A program made the translations under genes and the position numbers. 64,000 nucleotides of DNA from Nitratireductor mangrovi (lineage in GTDB: Bacteria; Pseudomonadota; Alphaproteobacteria; Rhizobiales; Rhizobiaceae): contig NZ_CP042301.2 of the NCBI RefSeq assembly GCF_007922615.2, forward strand, positions 1,550,001 through 1,614,000, given 5' to 3'. Positions 42,730 to 52,502 of this stretch are shown here, piece after piece (positions within the stretch are counted from its first letter, which is position 1; each line of letters begins with the position of its first letter). The notes under the pieces are model-generated. The model was not told where the DNA came from. It was given only the letters and a program-made list of their open reading frames with translations, and made no database searches.

Positions 42730-44094
42730 ATGACTGTTTGCTTGCCAGAGCCTGTAAACCGGTTCATCGCCATTCTGGGCGCGGCCATCATCCTTTCCTT
42801 TACCGGATGCAGTGTCGCGCCGGTCACAGCAGCAGACACCGACCCGCAGATCAGTCAAGCGCGCCCGCTCGCGGACGTCCTGGAGATCGTCACGCCCGCC
42901 GTGGTGAACATTGCCGTGACATCGCGGATGCCTGCTGAGACCAACCCACTCTTTGGCGACCCCTATTTTCGCCGCTTTTTCGATCTCCCGCCACCGCCGT
43001 CCAGCCCCCGGCGCATGAGCGCGGGATCCGGCGTGATCGTCGATGCACAGGAGGGCTACGTGCTTACCAACCATCACGTCATCGAAGGTGCAGAGGAGAT
43101 CGCCGTCACGCTGAAGGATCGCCGCCGATTCGCGGCCGAACTGATCGGCAGCGACAAGGCAACCGATATCGCCGTGCTGCGGATCGAAGCCGACAACTTG
43201 ACGGCACTTCCACCGGGCGATCCGGATGCGCTGCGCGTCGGCGACGATGTAGTGGCGATCGGCAACCCCTTCGGGCTGGGTCAGACGGTCACGTCGGGCA
43301 TCGTCAGCGCGCTCGGTCGCAGCGGCATTAATCTCGAGGGCTACGAAGATTTTATCCAGACCGATGCGTCGATCAATCCGGGCAACTCAGGCGGGGCGCT
43401 CGTGACCGCCGACGGACGGCTGATCGGCATCAACACCGCCATCATCGCACCGTCCGGCGGCAATGTCGGCATCGGTTTCGCGGTACCGATCGATATGGCC
43501 GCCGCAGTCATGACACAGATCATCGAGCACGGGGAGGTCCGGCGCGGTCGTCTCGGCGTGACCATCCAAGACTTGACGCCCGACCTCGCCGAAGCGCTCG
43601 GGGTCGATCAGGCCTACGGGGCCATCATTGCCAGCGTCGAGGACAATTCACCCGCGGCTGAAGCTGGCCTGGAGGCCGGGGATATCATCGTCGCTGTTGA
43701 CGGAAGGTCAATTTCCAGCTCGGCCGACTTGCGTAACCGCATCGGCCTGACCCGCGCCGGTTCCGAAGTGGAAATCGTTTGGCTTCGCGAAGGCGCGCGA
43801 AACACAGTGCGCGTCCGCGTCGAGCCCGATGAGACATACGCCACCGCTGCGCTGCCCGATCGGCTTGCCGGCGCGAGCTTTCAGGACGCGTCCGGCAATG
43901 TCTTCGTGGACCATGTCGAACCTGGCAGTTCGGCCGCACTCGCGGGCCTGCGGACCGGCGACGTCATTGTTGCCGTCAACCGCAACGCGGTCAGAACGCT
44001 GACAGACCTCACCCATTTCATTGGCGAGGCGCGCGGCACCATTGCGCTCGACCTGTTTCGCGGCGGCAGCAGGCTGCTCCTGGTGATCCGTTAG
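42730..44094 (+). CDS. HtrA/DegP-like serine protease with two PDZ domains, predicted lipoprotein
   Basis: About 454 residues. A hydrophobic N-terminus ends in FTGCS, a probable lipobox. The trypsin-like domain has the full triad: LTNHHVIEG, DKATDIAVLR and QTDASINPGNSGGAL. Two PDZ domains follow (GRLGVTIQDL, about 270-360; GNVFVDHVEPGSSAALAGLRTGD, about 380-450). It cuts or holds misfolded proteins in the periplasm. ATG 42730 or GTG 42724 is the start, after GGGGAGAG. The placing beside chaperones fits a protein-quality-control role and a membrane anchor would place it at the envelope. Confidence 0.92.
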   Translation: MTVCLPEPVNRFIAILGAAIILSFTGCSVAPVTAADTDPQISQARPLADVLEIVTPAVVNIAVTSRMPAETNPLFGDPYFRRFFDLPPPPSSPRRMSAGSGVIVDAQEGYVLTNHHVIEGAEEIAVTLKDRRRFAAELIGSDKATDIAVLRIEADNLTALPPGDPDALRVGDDVVAIGNPFGLGQTVTSGIVSALGRSGINLEGYEDFIQTDASINPGNSGGALVTADGRLIGINTAIIAPSGGNVGIGFAVPIDMAAAVMTQIIEHGEVRRGRLGVTIQDLTPDLAEALGVDQAYGAIIASVEDNSPAAEAGLEAGDIIVAVDGRSISSSADLRNRIGLTRAGSEVEIVWLREGARNTVRVRVEPDETYATAALPDRLAGASFQDASGNVFVDHVEPGSSAALAGLRTGDVIVAVNRNAVRTLTDLTHFIGEARGTIALDLFRGGSRLLLVIR

Positions 44095-44144
44095 TAAGAT
44101 CAAGCGCCATGGCCTTCAATGCAACATCCAAGGGAGAATTCAAG

Positions 44145-45335
44145 ATGAGATATCTGAGCAAGGGTTTCGCGGCAGCCGCACTTGCAGGTTTGCTGATGGC
44201 ACCGGCACCGCTGGCGGCGCAGGACAACGCGGAGCAGCCTGCCGTTACGACAGGTTTCTGGCTCACGACGCCTTATCCGGAATTGACGATCCCGCCTGGT
44301 GAGACGGAATCCGTCACGCTCACGCTACGCAACGAAAAACTGCCGCCGCAGCGCGCGTCGATTGAGGTGGCAGGCGTCCCGGAGGAATGGAAGTGGGCGC
44401 TAAAGGGCGGCGGCAACGAGGTGTCGGCGGCGATGGTCTCGATGGATTCCACCGAGCGGCTGACCCTCGAGCTGACCCCGCCCGGGGACGCCGAGTTGGC
44501 GACTCACCAGATAGAGGTCCGTGCGCGCACCGGCTCCGGGACAGTCACACTGCCCCTCGCCGTGCGCATTTCCGATGATGCGCCGGAGGCGGGCGGTCTC
44601 GAACTCGAACCGGAACTGCCGGCCCTGCGCGGCACGGCCCGCTCAACCTTCTCCTACAAGGTCAAGGTCGCGAATGACACTCCGGAGGAAGGGCTGTTCA
44701 ACCTTGCCGCGGACGTGCCGCCGGGTTTCCGGACCCGGTTCAAGAAGGGCTACGGATCGGACGAGATCACCGGCCTGCCCATCGGTGCCAGCGCCACCGA
44801 GACGGTGACCGTTGAGGTTGTGCCGCCGCGTGCGACCGCGGCGGGCCGCTACCCGGTCGGCTTCACGGTCTCGGGCAACGGACAAACGGCAACCGCCGAG
44901 CTGAGCCTCGAGGTTACCGGGGAACCGGCGGTGCAGATTGTCGGTCCGCAAGAGCGGCTTTCGGGAGAGGCGCAGGCCGGCAAAGAAACCAGCTTCACCT
45001 TCACGCTGTTCAACACAGGCAGCGCGCCCGCTAAGGATATCGAACTCTCGGCCACGCCGCCGACCGGCTGGAATGTCGATTTTGAACCGAAACTTGTCGA
45101 CCAAATCGCACCGAACGCGAGCGACAAGGTCGCAGTCAAGATCACGCCCTCCGAGCGTGCCATCGCCGGAGATTACATGGTGGCCGTGCGCGCCGCCGGA
45201 GGACCGGTCTCGGAAGAGGTGCAGTTCCGCACCACGGTGAGGACTTCCACCTTGTGGGGGATCGCGGGCCTTGGCGTGATCGCCGCCGCGGTGCTGGTAC
45301 TGGGAGGTGCCGTGATGAGGTATGGCCGGCGATGA
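44145..45335 (+). CDS. NEW3-domain secreted/membrane-anchored protein
   Basis: About 396 residues: a signal peptide (MRYLSKGFAAAALAGLL, cleaved after LAAQ), three Ig-like NEW3-type repeats (motifs TLTLRNEKLPPQRASIEVAGVPEEW, LPLAVRISDD; FSYKVKVANDTPEEGLFNLAADVPPGF; FTFTLFNTGSAPAKDIELSATPPTGW), then a C-terminal helix (LWGIAGLGVIAAAVLVLGG) as anchor. It is coupled by ATGA to the ABC ATPase gene, so it is probably the extracytoplasmic partner of that transporter, perhaps binding sugar or envelope polymers. Start chosen after AGGGAGAA. Confidence 0.85.
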   Translation: MRYLSKGFAAAALAGLLMAPAPLAAQDNAEQPAVTTGFWLTTPYPELTIPPGETESVTLTLRNEKLPPQRASIEVAGVPEEWKWALKGGGNEVSAAMVSMDSTERLTLELTPPGDAELATHQIEVRARTGSGTVTLPLAVRISDDAPEAGGLELEPELPALRGTARSTFSYKVKVANDTPEEGLFNLAADVPPGFRTRFKKGYGSDEITGLPIGASATETVTVEVVPPRATAAGRYPVGFTVSGNGQTATAELSLEVTGEPAVQIVGPQERLSGEAQAGKETSFTFTLFNTGSAPAKDIELSATPPTGWNVDFEPKLVDQIAPNASDKVAVKITPSERAIAGDYMVAVRAAGGPVSEEVQFRTTVRTSTLWGIAGLGVIAAAVLVLGGAVMRYGRR

Positions 45336-46267
45336 CTACCGTAATCGAAGCAAGAGGGCTTACTAAGCACTACGGAACCACCGTCGCCGTCAACGGCGTT
45401 GACCTCTCGGTCGCTGCCGGGGAGGTGATTGGCCTTCTCGGGCCGAACGGCGCCGGCAAGACCACCACGATCCTGATGCTGCTCGGTTTGACGGAACCCA
45501 CCGCGGGCAGTGTCCGCATCCTGGGCAAGGATCCGCTGCGCCAGCCCCTCGAAGTCAAACGCGAAGTCGGGTACTTGCCCGATGCGGTCGGCTTCTATGA
45601 AACCATGACCGGGCGCGAAAATCTCAGCTACAGCGCGCGCCTGGCGGGCATGTCCCGTGATCAGGCCCGCGAGCGGATCGACGCCGCGCTCGCCAAGGTC
45701 CGGCTGACCGCGGCGGCCGACCGTCCGGCCGGGACCTATTCGCGCGGCATGCGGCAAAGGCTCGGGCTTGCCGAACTGCTCATGCGTGAGAGCAAGGTCG
45801 CGATACTCGATGAACCAACATCCGGCCTTGATCCGCAGTCGACACAGGACCTGCTCGCGCTGATCGAACAGCTGAGCCGTGCTGGCATGACGATCTTGCT
45901 GTCCTCGCACATGCTCGATGTCGTGCAGTCTATCTGCCACCGGATCGCCCTGTTCAGCAAAGGCCGGATCGGCTTTATCGGGACGGTCGAGGATCTTGCG
46001 AAGCAAATTGGCGGCGGCGCCTTCATTGTCGACGTCGAGGCCGAGGGGGTCGACCTTGAGACCGCCGCTTCTTCGACCGAGGGCGTCAAGTCCATCCGCT
46101 CATCGGGACAAGGTCACTGGGAGGTCGAAGCCACCCGCGATCTTCGTCCCGAACTCGCCCGGCTCGTTGTGCAGGGCGGCGGGTCTCTCAAGAATCTCGA
46201 TCTGCGCCGTGCCCGCCTCGACCAGGCCTACAACCGTTACTTCAAGGAGGTCGCCAATGCAGCGTAA
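45332..46267 (+). CDS. ABC transporter ATP-binding protein (ABC-2/NosF-like)
   Basis: About 311 residues. Walker A GPNGAGKTT, Q-loop region GYLPDAVGFYETMTGRENL, signature YSRGMRQRLGLAELL, Walker B VAILDEPTSGLDP and SSHMLD are complete. The C-terminal 90 residues are the accessory domain of NosF/CcmA-type exporters. ATG 45332 overlaps the NEW3 gene stop. Pairs with the permease that follows. Confidence 0.94.
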   Translation: MTTVIEARGLTKHYGTTVAVNGVDLSVAAGEVIGLLGPNGAGKTTTILMLLGLTEPTAGSVRILGKDPLRQPLEVKREVGYLPDAVGFYETMTGRENLSYSARLAGMSRDQARERIDAALAKVRLTAAADRPAGTYSRGMRQRLGLAELLMRESKVAILDEPTSGLDPQSTQDLLALIEQLSRAGMTILLSSHMLDVVQSICHRIALFSKGRIGFIGTVEDLAKQIGGGAFIVDVEAEGVDLETAASSTEGVKSIRSSGQGHWEVEATRDLRPELARLVVQGGGSLKNLDLRRARLDQAYNRYFKEVANAA

Positions 46268-47210
46268 AGGCTCCCCGCTCACGGGCGTGGGCACGGTTGC
46301 CCTCAAGGAGGCAGCCGATCACATGACCAGCGCGCGCATGCATCTCATTATGCTGCTGGTGTTGCTGACGGCCATCGGCGCGGTCTACGGCGCAATCGAC
46401 CGCATTCGCGATACCACGGCCGAGGACGCCTACCTGTTCTTGAAACTGTTCACGGTGGCGCGCGAGCCGCTTCCGTCCTTCGCCGCCTTTCTGGGCTTCT
46501 TGCTACCTCTTGTCGCGATCGCCCTCGGCTTCGATGCGATCAATGGCGAGTTTAGTCGCCGGACGATGAGCCGCTTGCTTGCGCAGCCGATCTACCGGGA
46601 CGCCGTGTTGTTCGGGAAGTTCGTGGGGGGATTCATCGTCATCGCGATAGCCTTGCTGACGCTGTGGCTGCTGATGGTGGGCCTGGGCATCGTGTTTCTC
46701 GGTCTGCCGCCATCGGGTGCGGACATTGTGCGGGGGATGTTCTGGCTCGCAGCCACGCTCGCCTATGCCGGGGTCTGGCTGGCCGTCGCCATCACTTTCT
46801 CGACTCTGGTCCGCTCTCCTGCCACCTCAGCGTTGGCCGCCTTGTCGATGTGGCTCGTGCTTACCTTGTTCTGGGGCATGATCGCACCATTGCTTGCCGG
46901 CGTGATCGCACCGATCGATCCGCTCGAGCCCATGACCGTGCTGGCCCAGTTCGAGTGGCAACAGGCCATAGCGCGCCTTTCTCCACAAACCCTTTATGGC
47001 GAAGTGACAACCCTCCTGCTTGATCCCGCGGCGCGCTCGGTCGGGCCGCTCTTCATGCATCAATTGCAAGGCGCCGTCATCGGCGCGCCGCTGCCGACCT
47101 TGCAAAGTCTCGTGATCGTCTGGCCCCAGTTTTCCGGGCTAGTCGCGGCGATGCTGATCTTGTTCACGCTTGCCTATGTGGTTTTTCAGCGCCAGGAGGT
47201 CCGCGCCTGA
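46257..47210 (+). CDS. ABC-2 type permease (NosY-like)
   Basis: About 317 residues, six membrane segments, with the first helix LIMLLVLLTAIGAVYGAI, a long periplasmic stretch and GEFSRRTMSRLLAQPIYRD as the coupling region typical of NosY-like permeases. ATG 46257 lies inside the last codons of the ATPase gene, with AAGGAGG. The last gene of a run from the HtrA-like protease on. The substrate is unknown; nothing points to copper-site maturation of N2O reductase because no nos genes are near. Confidence 0.9.
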   Translation: MQRKGSPLTGVGTVALKEAADHMTSARMHLIMLLVLLTAIGAVYGAIDRIRDTTAEDAYLFLKLFTVAREPLPSFAAFLGFLLPLVAIALGFDAINGEFSRRTMSRLLAQPIYRDAVLFGKFVGGFIVIAIALLTLWLLMVGLGIVFLGLPPSGADIVRGMFWLAATLAYAGVWLAVAITFSTLVRSPATSALAALSMWLVLTLFWGMIAPLLAGVIAPIDPLEPMTVLAQFEWQQAIARLSPQTLYGEVTTLLLDPAARSVGPLFMHQLQGAVIGAPLPTLQSLVIVWPQFSGLVAAMLILFTLAYVVFQRQEVRA

Positions 47211-47465
47211 TGATGAGGCGGTCGTACATGTCCGCGGGGGCAGCCGTGCCCCGGCGGGCTCCTATGGATCCCCGCCCATTCGGGTGACGGTCGCTCTGCC
47301 GTCCAGAGTAGTGGCGGCTCGCCGCCGCCATGCTTCATATCAGCCGCGCTGGTCGCGCGCCATGCGCTCGATAACAAACAGCAACACGTCTTCCAACGGT
47401 AGGAAGCAACCACACGGCCTAAGTCCGATTTGACGATTGGCCCGCCTAAAGCCGCCAGTCAGCGT
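47211..47465. other. stretch between the permease gene and repeat copy B
   Basis: A GC-rich sequence with short frames on both strands; none has a start signal or known motif. With the repeat (47466-47639) and the following 174 bases this makes about 600 bases without a protein gene before the tRNA. Confidence 0.4.
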
Positions 47466-47639
47466 CCGGCCCCAACAAGGTCATTCATCGAGGTGCAGTA
47501 ACGTGCACTCATCCCGCCAATCCTGCGAACTGCCTCGCCGACAGGCAAGGTTTCGAGATGAGTTCCTTCTGGCAAACGCCACTACCGTCGAAGTGTTCAG
47601 GCGCACGCATCGAAAACAAACACTTTTTCAATAACTTGT
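47466..47639 (+). repeat. 174-bp dispersed direct repeat, copy B
   Basis: Same orientation as 27296-27469, one base different. It lies 174 bases from the 3' end of the tRNA-Ser gene, at the boundary between the accessory stretch and the conserved chromosomal block. Confidence 0.9.
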
Positions 47640-47813
47640 AAGAAATTCACCAAATCAGCGTAGTCATCAGGTCCAGAGAACATCGGCCTTAAGAGACCGC
47701 TTCCGGGGCTCTTGGCGCCGGGGCCGGTGCTCAGTTCCACCCGCATAACCCTCGAAAACAACGAGAAAATCCGGCCGCAGCCGGATCGGCAGAACGCTTT
47801 CGCAAAGGTCAGG

Positions 47814-47903
47814 TGGCGGAGGGAGTGGGATTCGAACCCACGGTGACATCGCTGCCACGCCGGTTTTCAAGACCGGTGCCTTAAACCGCTCGGCCATCCC
47901 TCC
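47814..47903 (-). tRNA. tRNA-Ser (anticodon UGA)
   Basis: On the minus strand: acceptor GGAGGGA pairs with TCCCTCC, D arm TGGCCGAGCGG, anticodon loop CTTGAAA with anticodon TGA, a long variable arm, T arm GGTTCGAATCC, then discriminator G and an encoded CCA. 90 bases with CCA. Class II length and variable arm fit serine. Confidence 0.96.
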
Positions 47904-48175
47904 GTGCTGACCCGTCTATGCTTGAACCCGCCTGCCAATTCAAGGATGTCGCTTCACGCCCTGGGAAACATCGCTTGCCTGACCGGTGAACGCAGCGCGC
48001 GAAGTGCGGCGCAGGCCACATTATTGCCCAGTTCTCGCCACAAGGGATTTACAGGTTGCTAAACCGTTCCGATGCAGAAAGCTCTGACGGCCCGCCAGGG
48101 GGGCTGACCGGCAGGGCCAAATAAGGTACGGACGTGGGTAGCAGTCAATTGTCGGCGACTGGGGACGTTTCCACT

Positions 48176-49327
48176 ATGCATTTTTCACGCGTGCGGCGTT
48201 TCCGACATGCCATCCGCTACGCGGGCGTTGCCATGGTCGCAGCCGCACTGGCTGGCTGCACGAGCGCCTCCACACCCAAGCCGAAGCTCGCCGGCACGTC
48301 CAAGGAGTATTTTTCCGAGGCCGAATACGGCGTCCAGGCGAGTCCAAAGGTAACGAGCAAGCGTTCGAACCTACGGCGCGGCGGCGGCCGCGAGCAGATC
48401 GGCAAGCCGTACAAGGTCAAGGGCAAGTGGTACCGTCCCAAGGAAGACCCCGACTACGTCAAGGTCGGGGCGGCCTCATGGTATGGTTCCGCTTTCCACG
48501 GCCGGCTCACCGCCAATGGTGAAGTCTACGACATGACCCATCTGACGGCGGCGCATCCGACAATGCCGCTGCCGAGCTATGCCCGCGTCACCAACATGGC
48601 CAACGGCTCCTCTGTCGTGGTGCGTGTCAACGACCGTGGCCCCTTCGCCCACAACCGCATCATCGACTTGTCGAAGCGCGCGGCGGAACTGCTCGACTAC
48701 ACACATTCGGGCGTCGCCAAGGTGAAGGTCGAGTATATGGGACGCGCGCCGCTGCACGGCCAGGACGACCAGTTCCTGATGGCGTCGTACCAGCCCGGCG
48801 AAGGCATGGATGATGCGATCCAGCCCGGCGTCATGATTGCGATGAACGGGCCGACGCCGTCAGCGCCGGTCGGCGTGCGCACGCTGCAGCCGGAGCCGCT
48901 GGCCATCGCACCGGCAGCTAGCATTGGCGATCCGGCGCTGCCGGCCTTCGGCCCGGCGCTTCCCGAACGGCCGGCGGTTCTCGTCGCGCTCTCCTATGCC
49001 GAGCGGCGCGAGGCGGGCTCGGCCGCAGCACTTGCGGCTTTCGCTTCCGAAGGCTCGGCGGCATGGAAGGACGGCAGCAACGTTGCCGCATCACACCCGG
49101 TGGGCGGCGAATACGTCTCCGTCGGCACCTATGGCGACCGCGGCGACGCCGAACGCCTCGTGGCCGCGCTTTCGGCGCATGGCCGTGCCGAAATCGTCAC
49201 GGACAGCGACGCCACCGCCCCCTGGTATACGGTCAACGTCCATCCGGACGGGCGCGCGCCGGTCGACGACATCCTGCGCCAGGCATGGGCTGCCGGCGCG
49301 GACGAGGCACTCACCGTCCGCGAATAA
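48176..49327 (+). CDS. rlpA: septal ring lytic transglycosylase RlpA family lipoprotein with SPOR domain
   Basis: About 383 residues. A signal with lipobox LAGC near residue 27; a double-psi barrel RlpA domain (ASWYGSAFHGRLTANGEVYDM, HPTMPLPSYARVTN, VVRVNDRGPF with the catalytic-type aspartate, IIDLSKRAAELL); and a SPOR-like C-terminus (VSVGTYGDRGDAERLVAAL to the end) that binds denuded peptidoglycan at the septum. ATG 48176 is preferred to GTG 48134. First of the conserved cell-wall and replication gene block. Confidence 0.92.
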   Translation: MHFSRVRRFRHAIRYAGVAMVAAALAGCTSASTPKPKLAGTSKEYFSEAEYGVQASPKVTSKRSNLRRGGGREQIGKPYKVKGKWYRPKEDPDYVKVGAASWYGSAFHGRLTANGEVYDMTHLTAAHPTMPLPSYARVTNMANGSSVVVRVNDRGPFAHNRIIDLSKRAAELLDYTHSGVAKVKVEYMGRAPLHGQDDQFLMASYQPGEGMDDAIQPGVMIAMNGPTPSAPVGVRTLQPEPLAIAPAASIGDPALPAFGPALPERPAVLVALSYAERREAGSAAALAAFASEGSAAWKDGSNVAASHPVGGEYVSVGTYGDRGDAERLVAALSAHGRAEIVTDSDATAPWYTVNVHPDGRAPVDDILRQAWAAGADEALTVRE

Positions 49328-49449
49328 CAACCTGCTTCCACACGTTGATCGTGGCGACGCCGGTTTGCTAGTGTCCTCGCCGGGGTCGACCTTGCGGCAT
49401 CCCGTCCGGTTTGCACCGGCGGGCGCCGTCAGATGCGTGTGGGGTAGCG

Positions 49450-50616
49450 GTGTCCAGGATCAAGTTTTCGGCCTTTGCAGCTCTTCTGAGCCTGTTGGCC
49501 ATCGCCGTTTTCCCGCAACACGCCTTCGCACAACTGTTCGAGACGCGTGCCGACACCGCCTTCATGATCGATGCCGAAACCGGCACCGTACTGCTCTCGA
49601 AGGATCCGGACAAGCTGATCCCGCCAGCGTCGCTCGCCAAGCTGATGACGATGGAGGTCGTCTTTCACGCCATCAAATCCGGGCGGCTGAGTCTCGACGA
49701 TGAATTCCTTGTCAGTGAGAATGCCTGGCGCACGGGTGGCGCGCCATCGGGCACCTCGACGATGTTTGCCGAACTCAAATCCTCGATCCGGCTCGAAGAC
49801 CTGATCAAGGGCGTCATCGTGCAGTCTGCCAATGACGGCTGCATTGTGATTGCCGAGGGCATGGCCGGGTCGGAGGAAAACTTTGCCCAGCTGATGACCG
49901 AGCGTGCCCGCAAGATCGGCCTGGAGCAGTCGGTGTTCAAGAATTCGACCGGCCTGCCAGCCGAAGGCCAGTTCGTGACGGTCAAGGAACTGGCCCGGCT
50001 CGCCATGCACATCTGGCGCGAATACCCGCAATTTTACCGCTATTACGCGCTGCCGGATTTCACCTGGAACAAGATCAAGCAGTCCAACCGCAATCCGCTC
50101 CTGAAGATGGACATTGGCGCCGACGGCCTGAAGACCGGCTACACCGAGGAGTCCGGCTACGGCATCGTCGGCTCGGCGACCCGCGACGGCCGCCGGCTTT
50201 TCGTGGCGCTGAGCGGTATGTCGAGCCCCAATGTTCGCGCCGAGGAAGCGCGCAAGGTGCTTGACTGGGGCATGCGCGCCTTCGAAAAGCGCGAAATCTT
50301 TGCCGACGGCGAGGTGATCGGCGAGGCCAAGCTTTATGGTGGCGCCAAGGGCGGCGTCGAGCTGAAGGCGAACGGCCCCGTCTCGATCTTCATCCCGATC
50401 ACCAACCGCGACCGGCTGATCGCACGCATCGTCTATGAAGGCCCGGTGATCGCCCCGGTCGAGGCCGGCACCCCGGTCGGAGCGCTGAAGGTCTGGATCG
50501 GCGACACGCTCAGCCAGGAAACGCCGCTCTTCGCCAGCGAGAATGTCGGCAGGGGGCCGCTCCACAGGCGCGCGCTCGACGCGATCGAGGAACTTCTGAT
50601 CGGCTGGCTGCGCTGA
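49450..50616 (+). CDS. D-alanyl-D-alanine carboxypeptidase (PBP5/6 family)
   Basis: About 388 residues, starting GTG 49450. Signal peptide ends AFAQ. Penicillin-binding motifs: PASLAKLMT (SxxK), SAND (SxN) and [13 protein letters not shown] (KTG). A C-terminal beta domain (about 290-380) follows. Removes the terminal D-Ala of peptidoglycan pentapeptides. The gene is commonly called dacF or dacA in relatives. Follows rlpA, then tmk; order is conserved in rhizobia. Confidence 0.93.
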   Translation: MSRIKFSAFAALLSLLAIAVFPQHAFAQLFETRADTAFMIDAETGTVLLSKDPDKLIPPASLAKLMTMEVVFHAIKSGRLSLDDEFLVSENAWRTGGAPSGTSTMFAELKSSIRLEDLIKGVIVQSANDGCIVIAEGMAGSEENFAQLMTERARKIGLEQSVFKNSTGLPAEGQFVTVKELARLAMHIWREYPQFYRYYALPDFTWNKIKQSNRNPLLKMDIGADGLKTGYTEESGYGIVGSATRDGRRLFVALSGMSSPNVRAEEARKVLDWGMRAFEKREIFADGEVIGEAKLYGGAKGGVELKANGPVSIFIPITNRDRLIARIVYEGPVIAPVEAGTPVGALKVWIGDTLSQETPLFASENVGRGPLHRRALDAIEELLIGWLR

Positions 50617-50698
50617 TGCAACGATCCGCGCGGCGATGGACCTGGCTGCCCGCTCGCCTTATGTAGGCGAGGCCACAAGACGGAAGGCCGATTCACCC

Positions 50699-51358
50699 GT
50701 GGACCGCGGCTTGTTCATCACGTTCGAGGGAGGGGAGGGCGCCGGCAAGTCGACGCAGATCCGCATCCTTGCAGATATCCTGCGCGACCAGGGCCACGAC
50801 GTGCTGGTGACCCGCGAGCCGGGCGGATCACCGGGTGCGGAGGCGGTCCGCCATGTCTTGCTGTCGGGCGCTGCCGAGCCATTCGGCCCTGCGATGGAGG
50901 CGGTGCTGTTCGGCGCCGCACGCTACGACCATGTCGAGCAGGTTATCCGCCCCGCCGTCGAGCGTGGTGTGACCGTGCTGTGCGACCGGTTTGTCGACTC
51001 CTCCCGCGTCTATCAGGGTGTGACCGGCGGGCTCGATGCCGACTTCATGGCTACGCTCGAGCGGGTGACGGTCAACGGCATGATGCCGGATCTGACCCTG
51101 GTTCTCGATCTCGATCCTGCCGAAGGCCTGCGCCGCGCTGACGAAAGGCGAGGGGAAGAGGGCGCCGACCGCTACGAGAAGGAAGAGATCGAGGTGCACC
51201 AACGCCGGCGCGAGGCGTTCCAGGAGATTGCCCGCAACGAACCCGAGCGCTGCAAGGTGATCGATGCCGCGCAGCCTGCCGAGGATGTCGCCGCCGAGAT
51301 CGCCGGGCTCGTGGCCGATCTGATCGCCGCGCGCGAGGACGAGATGGAGGCGGGATGA
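50699..51358 (+). CDS. tmk: thymidylate kinase
   Basis: About 219 residues from GTG 50699 ([14 protein letters not shown]); the open frame begins at ATG 50636, but homologues start close to the [17 protein letters not shown]-loop. The DR(Y/F) motif is [17 protein letters not shown], the LID region [19 protein letters not shown]. Phosphorylates dTMP to dTDP. Overlaps holB by ATGATG. Confidence 0.95.
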   Translation: MDRGLFITFEGGEGAGKSTQIRILADILRDQGHDVLVTREPGGSPGAEAVRHVLLSGAAEPFGPAMEAVLFGAARYDHVEQVIRPAVERGVTVLCDRFVDSSRVYQGVTGGLDADFMATLERVTVNGMMPDLTLVLDLDPAEGLRRADERRGEEGADRYEKEEIEVHQRRREAFQEIARNEPERCKVIDAAQPAEDVAAEIAGLVADLIAAREDEMEAG

Positions 51359-52407
51359 TGTTCGAGCGCATCGCCCCGGAACAGCACGACACCCTGGCCG
51401 ACATTCCCGAACCGGCCGAAAACCCGCTGCTGGCAGGCCACCAAGAAGCGGCCTCGCGGCTTGCGGCGGCGCACCAGGCCGGCAAGCTCCATCACGCGAT
51501 GATCTTCGCCGGTCCGCAAGGTATCGGCAAGGCGACGTTGGCCTTTCACCTCGCACATCATCTCCTGAAACACCGGGATGGGACCGAGGCTCCCGACCAG
51601 CTCGCGGTTCCGGACCCTTCTTCTCCGCTCTTCCGCCTGATCGCCGGGGGCGCGCACCCCTCGATCCTTCACCTGACGCGGCCGCTCAACGATCGCACCA
51701 AGGCTTTCCGCACAGCGGTGACCGTCGAGGAGGTGCGAAAGGTACAGCGATTCCTGTCGATGACCTCGCATGATGGCGGCTACCGGGTGGTAATCATCGA
51801 TCCGGCCGACGACATGAACCAGAACGCCGCCAACGCTCTGCTGAAGTCGCTGGAAGAGCCTCCCGCACGCACCCAGTTCGTTCTGATATCGCATGCGGCC
51901 GGCGGCCTATTGCCGACCATTCGCTCGCGGTGTCAGATGATTCGCTTGCAACCACTCCCCGAAGCCGAGTTCCGCATCGCGGTGGATGGGATCGGGCTGT
52001 CACTGCCCGAGGGCGAAGCGGGTGCTGCGCTCGCCCGGCGGGCTGCAGGCAGCGTGCGCGATGCGGTACTCCTGACCCAGTATGGTGGCCTGGAGATCGC
52101 CGACGCGGTCGATGGCGCTTCGGCATCCGGACAGTTCGCGGTCGGAGCGGCACATAGGATCGCCGACGCAGTCGCCGGACGCGACAAGGCGATTGCCTTC
52201 GCGCTCTTCAACCGGCACGTTCTCGACCGGGCAGCATCGCTGGCCCGCCACGCGGCGGAACAGGGGGATTTCGGCCGCGCCGAAAGGCTTTCGGCCTTCT
52301 GGAGCCAGGCGAGCGAAACGGTCATGGAAACCGAAACCTACAATCTCGACAAGCGCCAGCACGTCGCCGGGCTGATGCGCGCGCTGCACGAGGCGCGCAA
52401 CGGCTGA
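51355..52407 (+). CDS. holB: DNA polymerase III subunit delta'
   Basis: A 350-residue clamp-loader subunit: [27 protein letters not shown] (P-loop), [49 protein letters not shown] region (given here only in outline), and [16 protein letters not shown], the SRC motif. Part of the complex that loads the sliding clamp. Adjacent to tmk, as is normal in proteobacteria. Confidence 0.94.
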   Translation: MMFERIAPEQHDTLADIPEPAENPLLAGHQEAASRLAAAHQAGKLHHAMIFAGPQGIGKATLAFHLAHHLLKHRDGTEAPDQLAVPDPSSPLFRLIAGGAHPSILHLTRPLNDRTKAFRTAVTVEEVRKVQRFLSMTSHDGGYRVVIIDPADDMNQNAANALLKSLEEPPARTQFVLISHAAGGLLPTIRSRCQMIRLQPLPEAEFRIAVDGIGLSLPEGEAGAALARRAAGSVRDAVLLTQYGGLEIADAVDGASASGQFAVGAAHRIADAVAGRDKAIAFALFNRHVLDRAASLARHAAEQGDFGRAERLSAFWSQASETVMETETYNLDKRQHVAGLMRALHEARNG

Positions 52408-52502
52408 GCTCGCCGCCTGTCCGCCGCAAGCGGGATGGTCAAGCCTTCCTTGATGCGCTATCTGACCGCCTTCGAACCGCTTCCCTGGAACTCCTTTTGT
52501 CG

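Noticed and set aside
45332..47210. NosF/NosY copper-site maturation system
   Set aside because: Similar in class only; no nosZ, nosD or nosL lies in the window and the partner is a NEW3 protein.
47437..47634. 65-residue frame in the repeat, also at 27270-27464
   Set aside because: The identical C-terminal residues come from the 174-bp repeat at DNA level; no start signal, and the N-termini differ. Treated as a repeat, not a gene.
47667..47897. 76-residue minus-strand frame starting MAERFKAPVLKTG
   Set aside because: A well-known spurious translation of tRNA-Ser; the tRNA explains the sequence.
47814..47903. tRNA-Ser as attachment site for the accessory stretch
   Set aside because: No repeat of the tRNA 3' end was found elsewhere in the window; the nearby 174-bp repeat does not include tRNA sequence.
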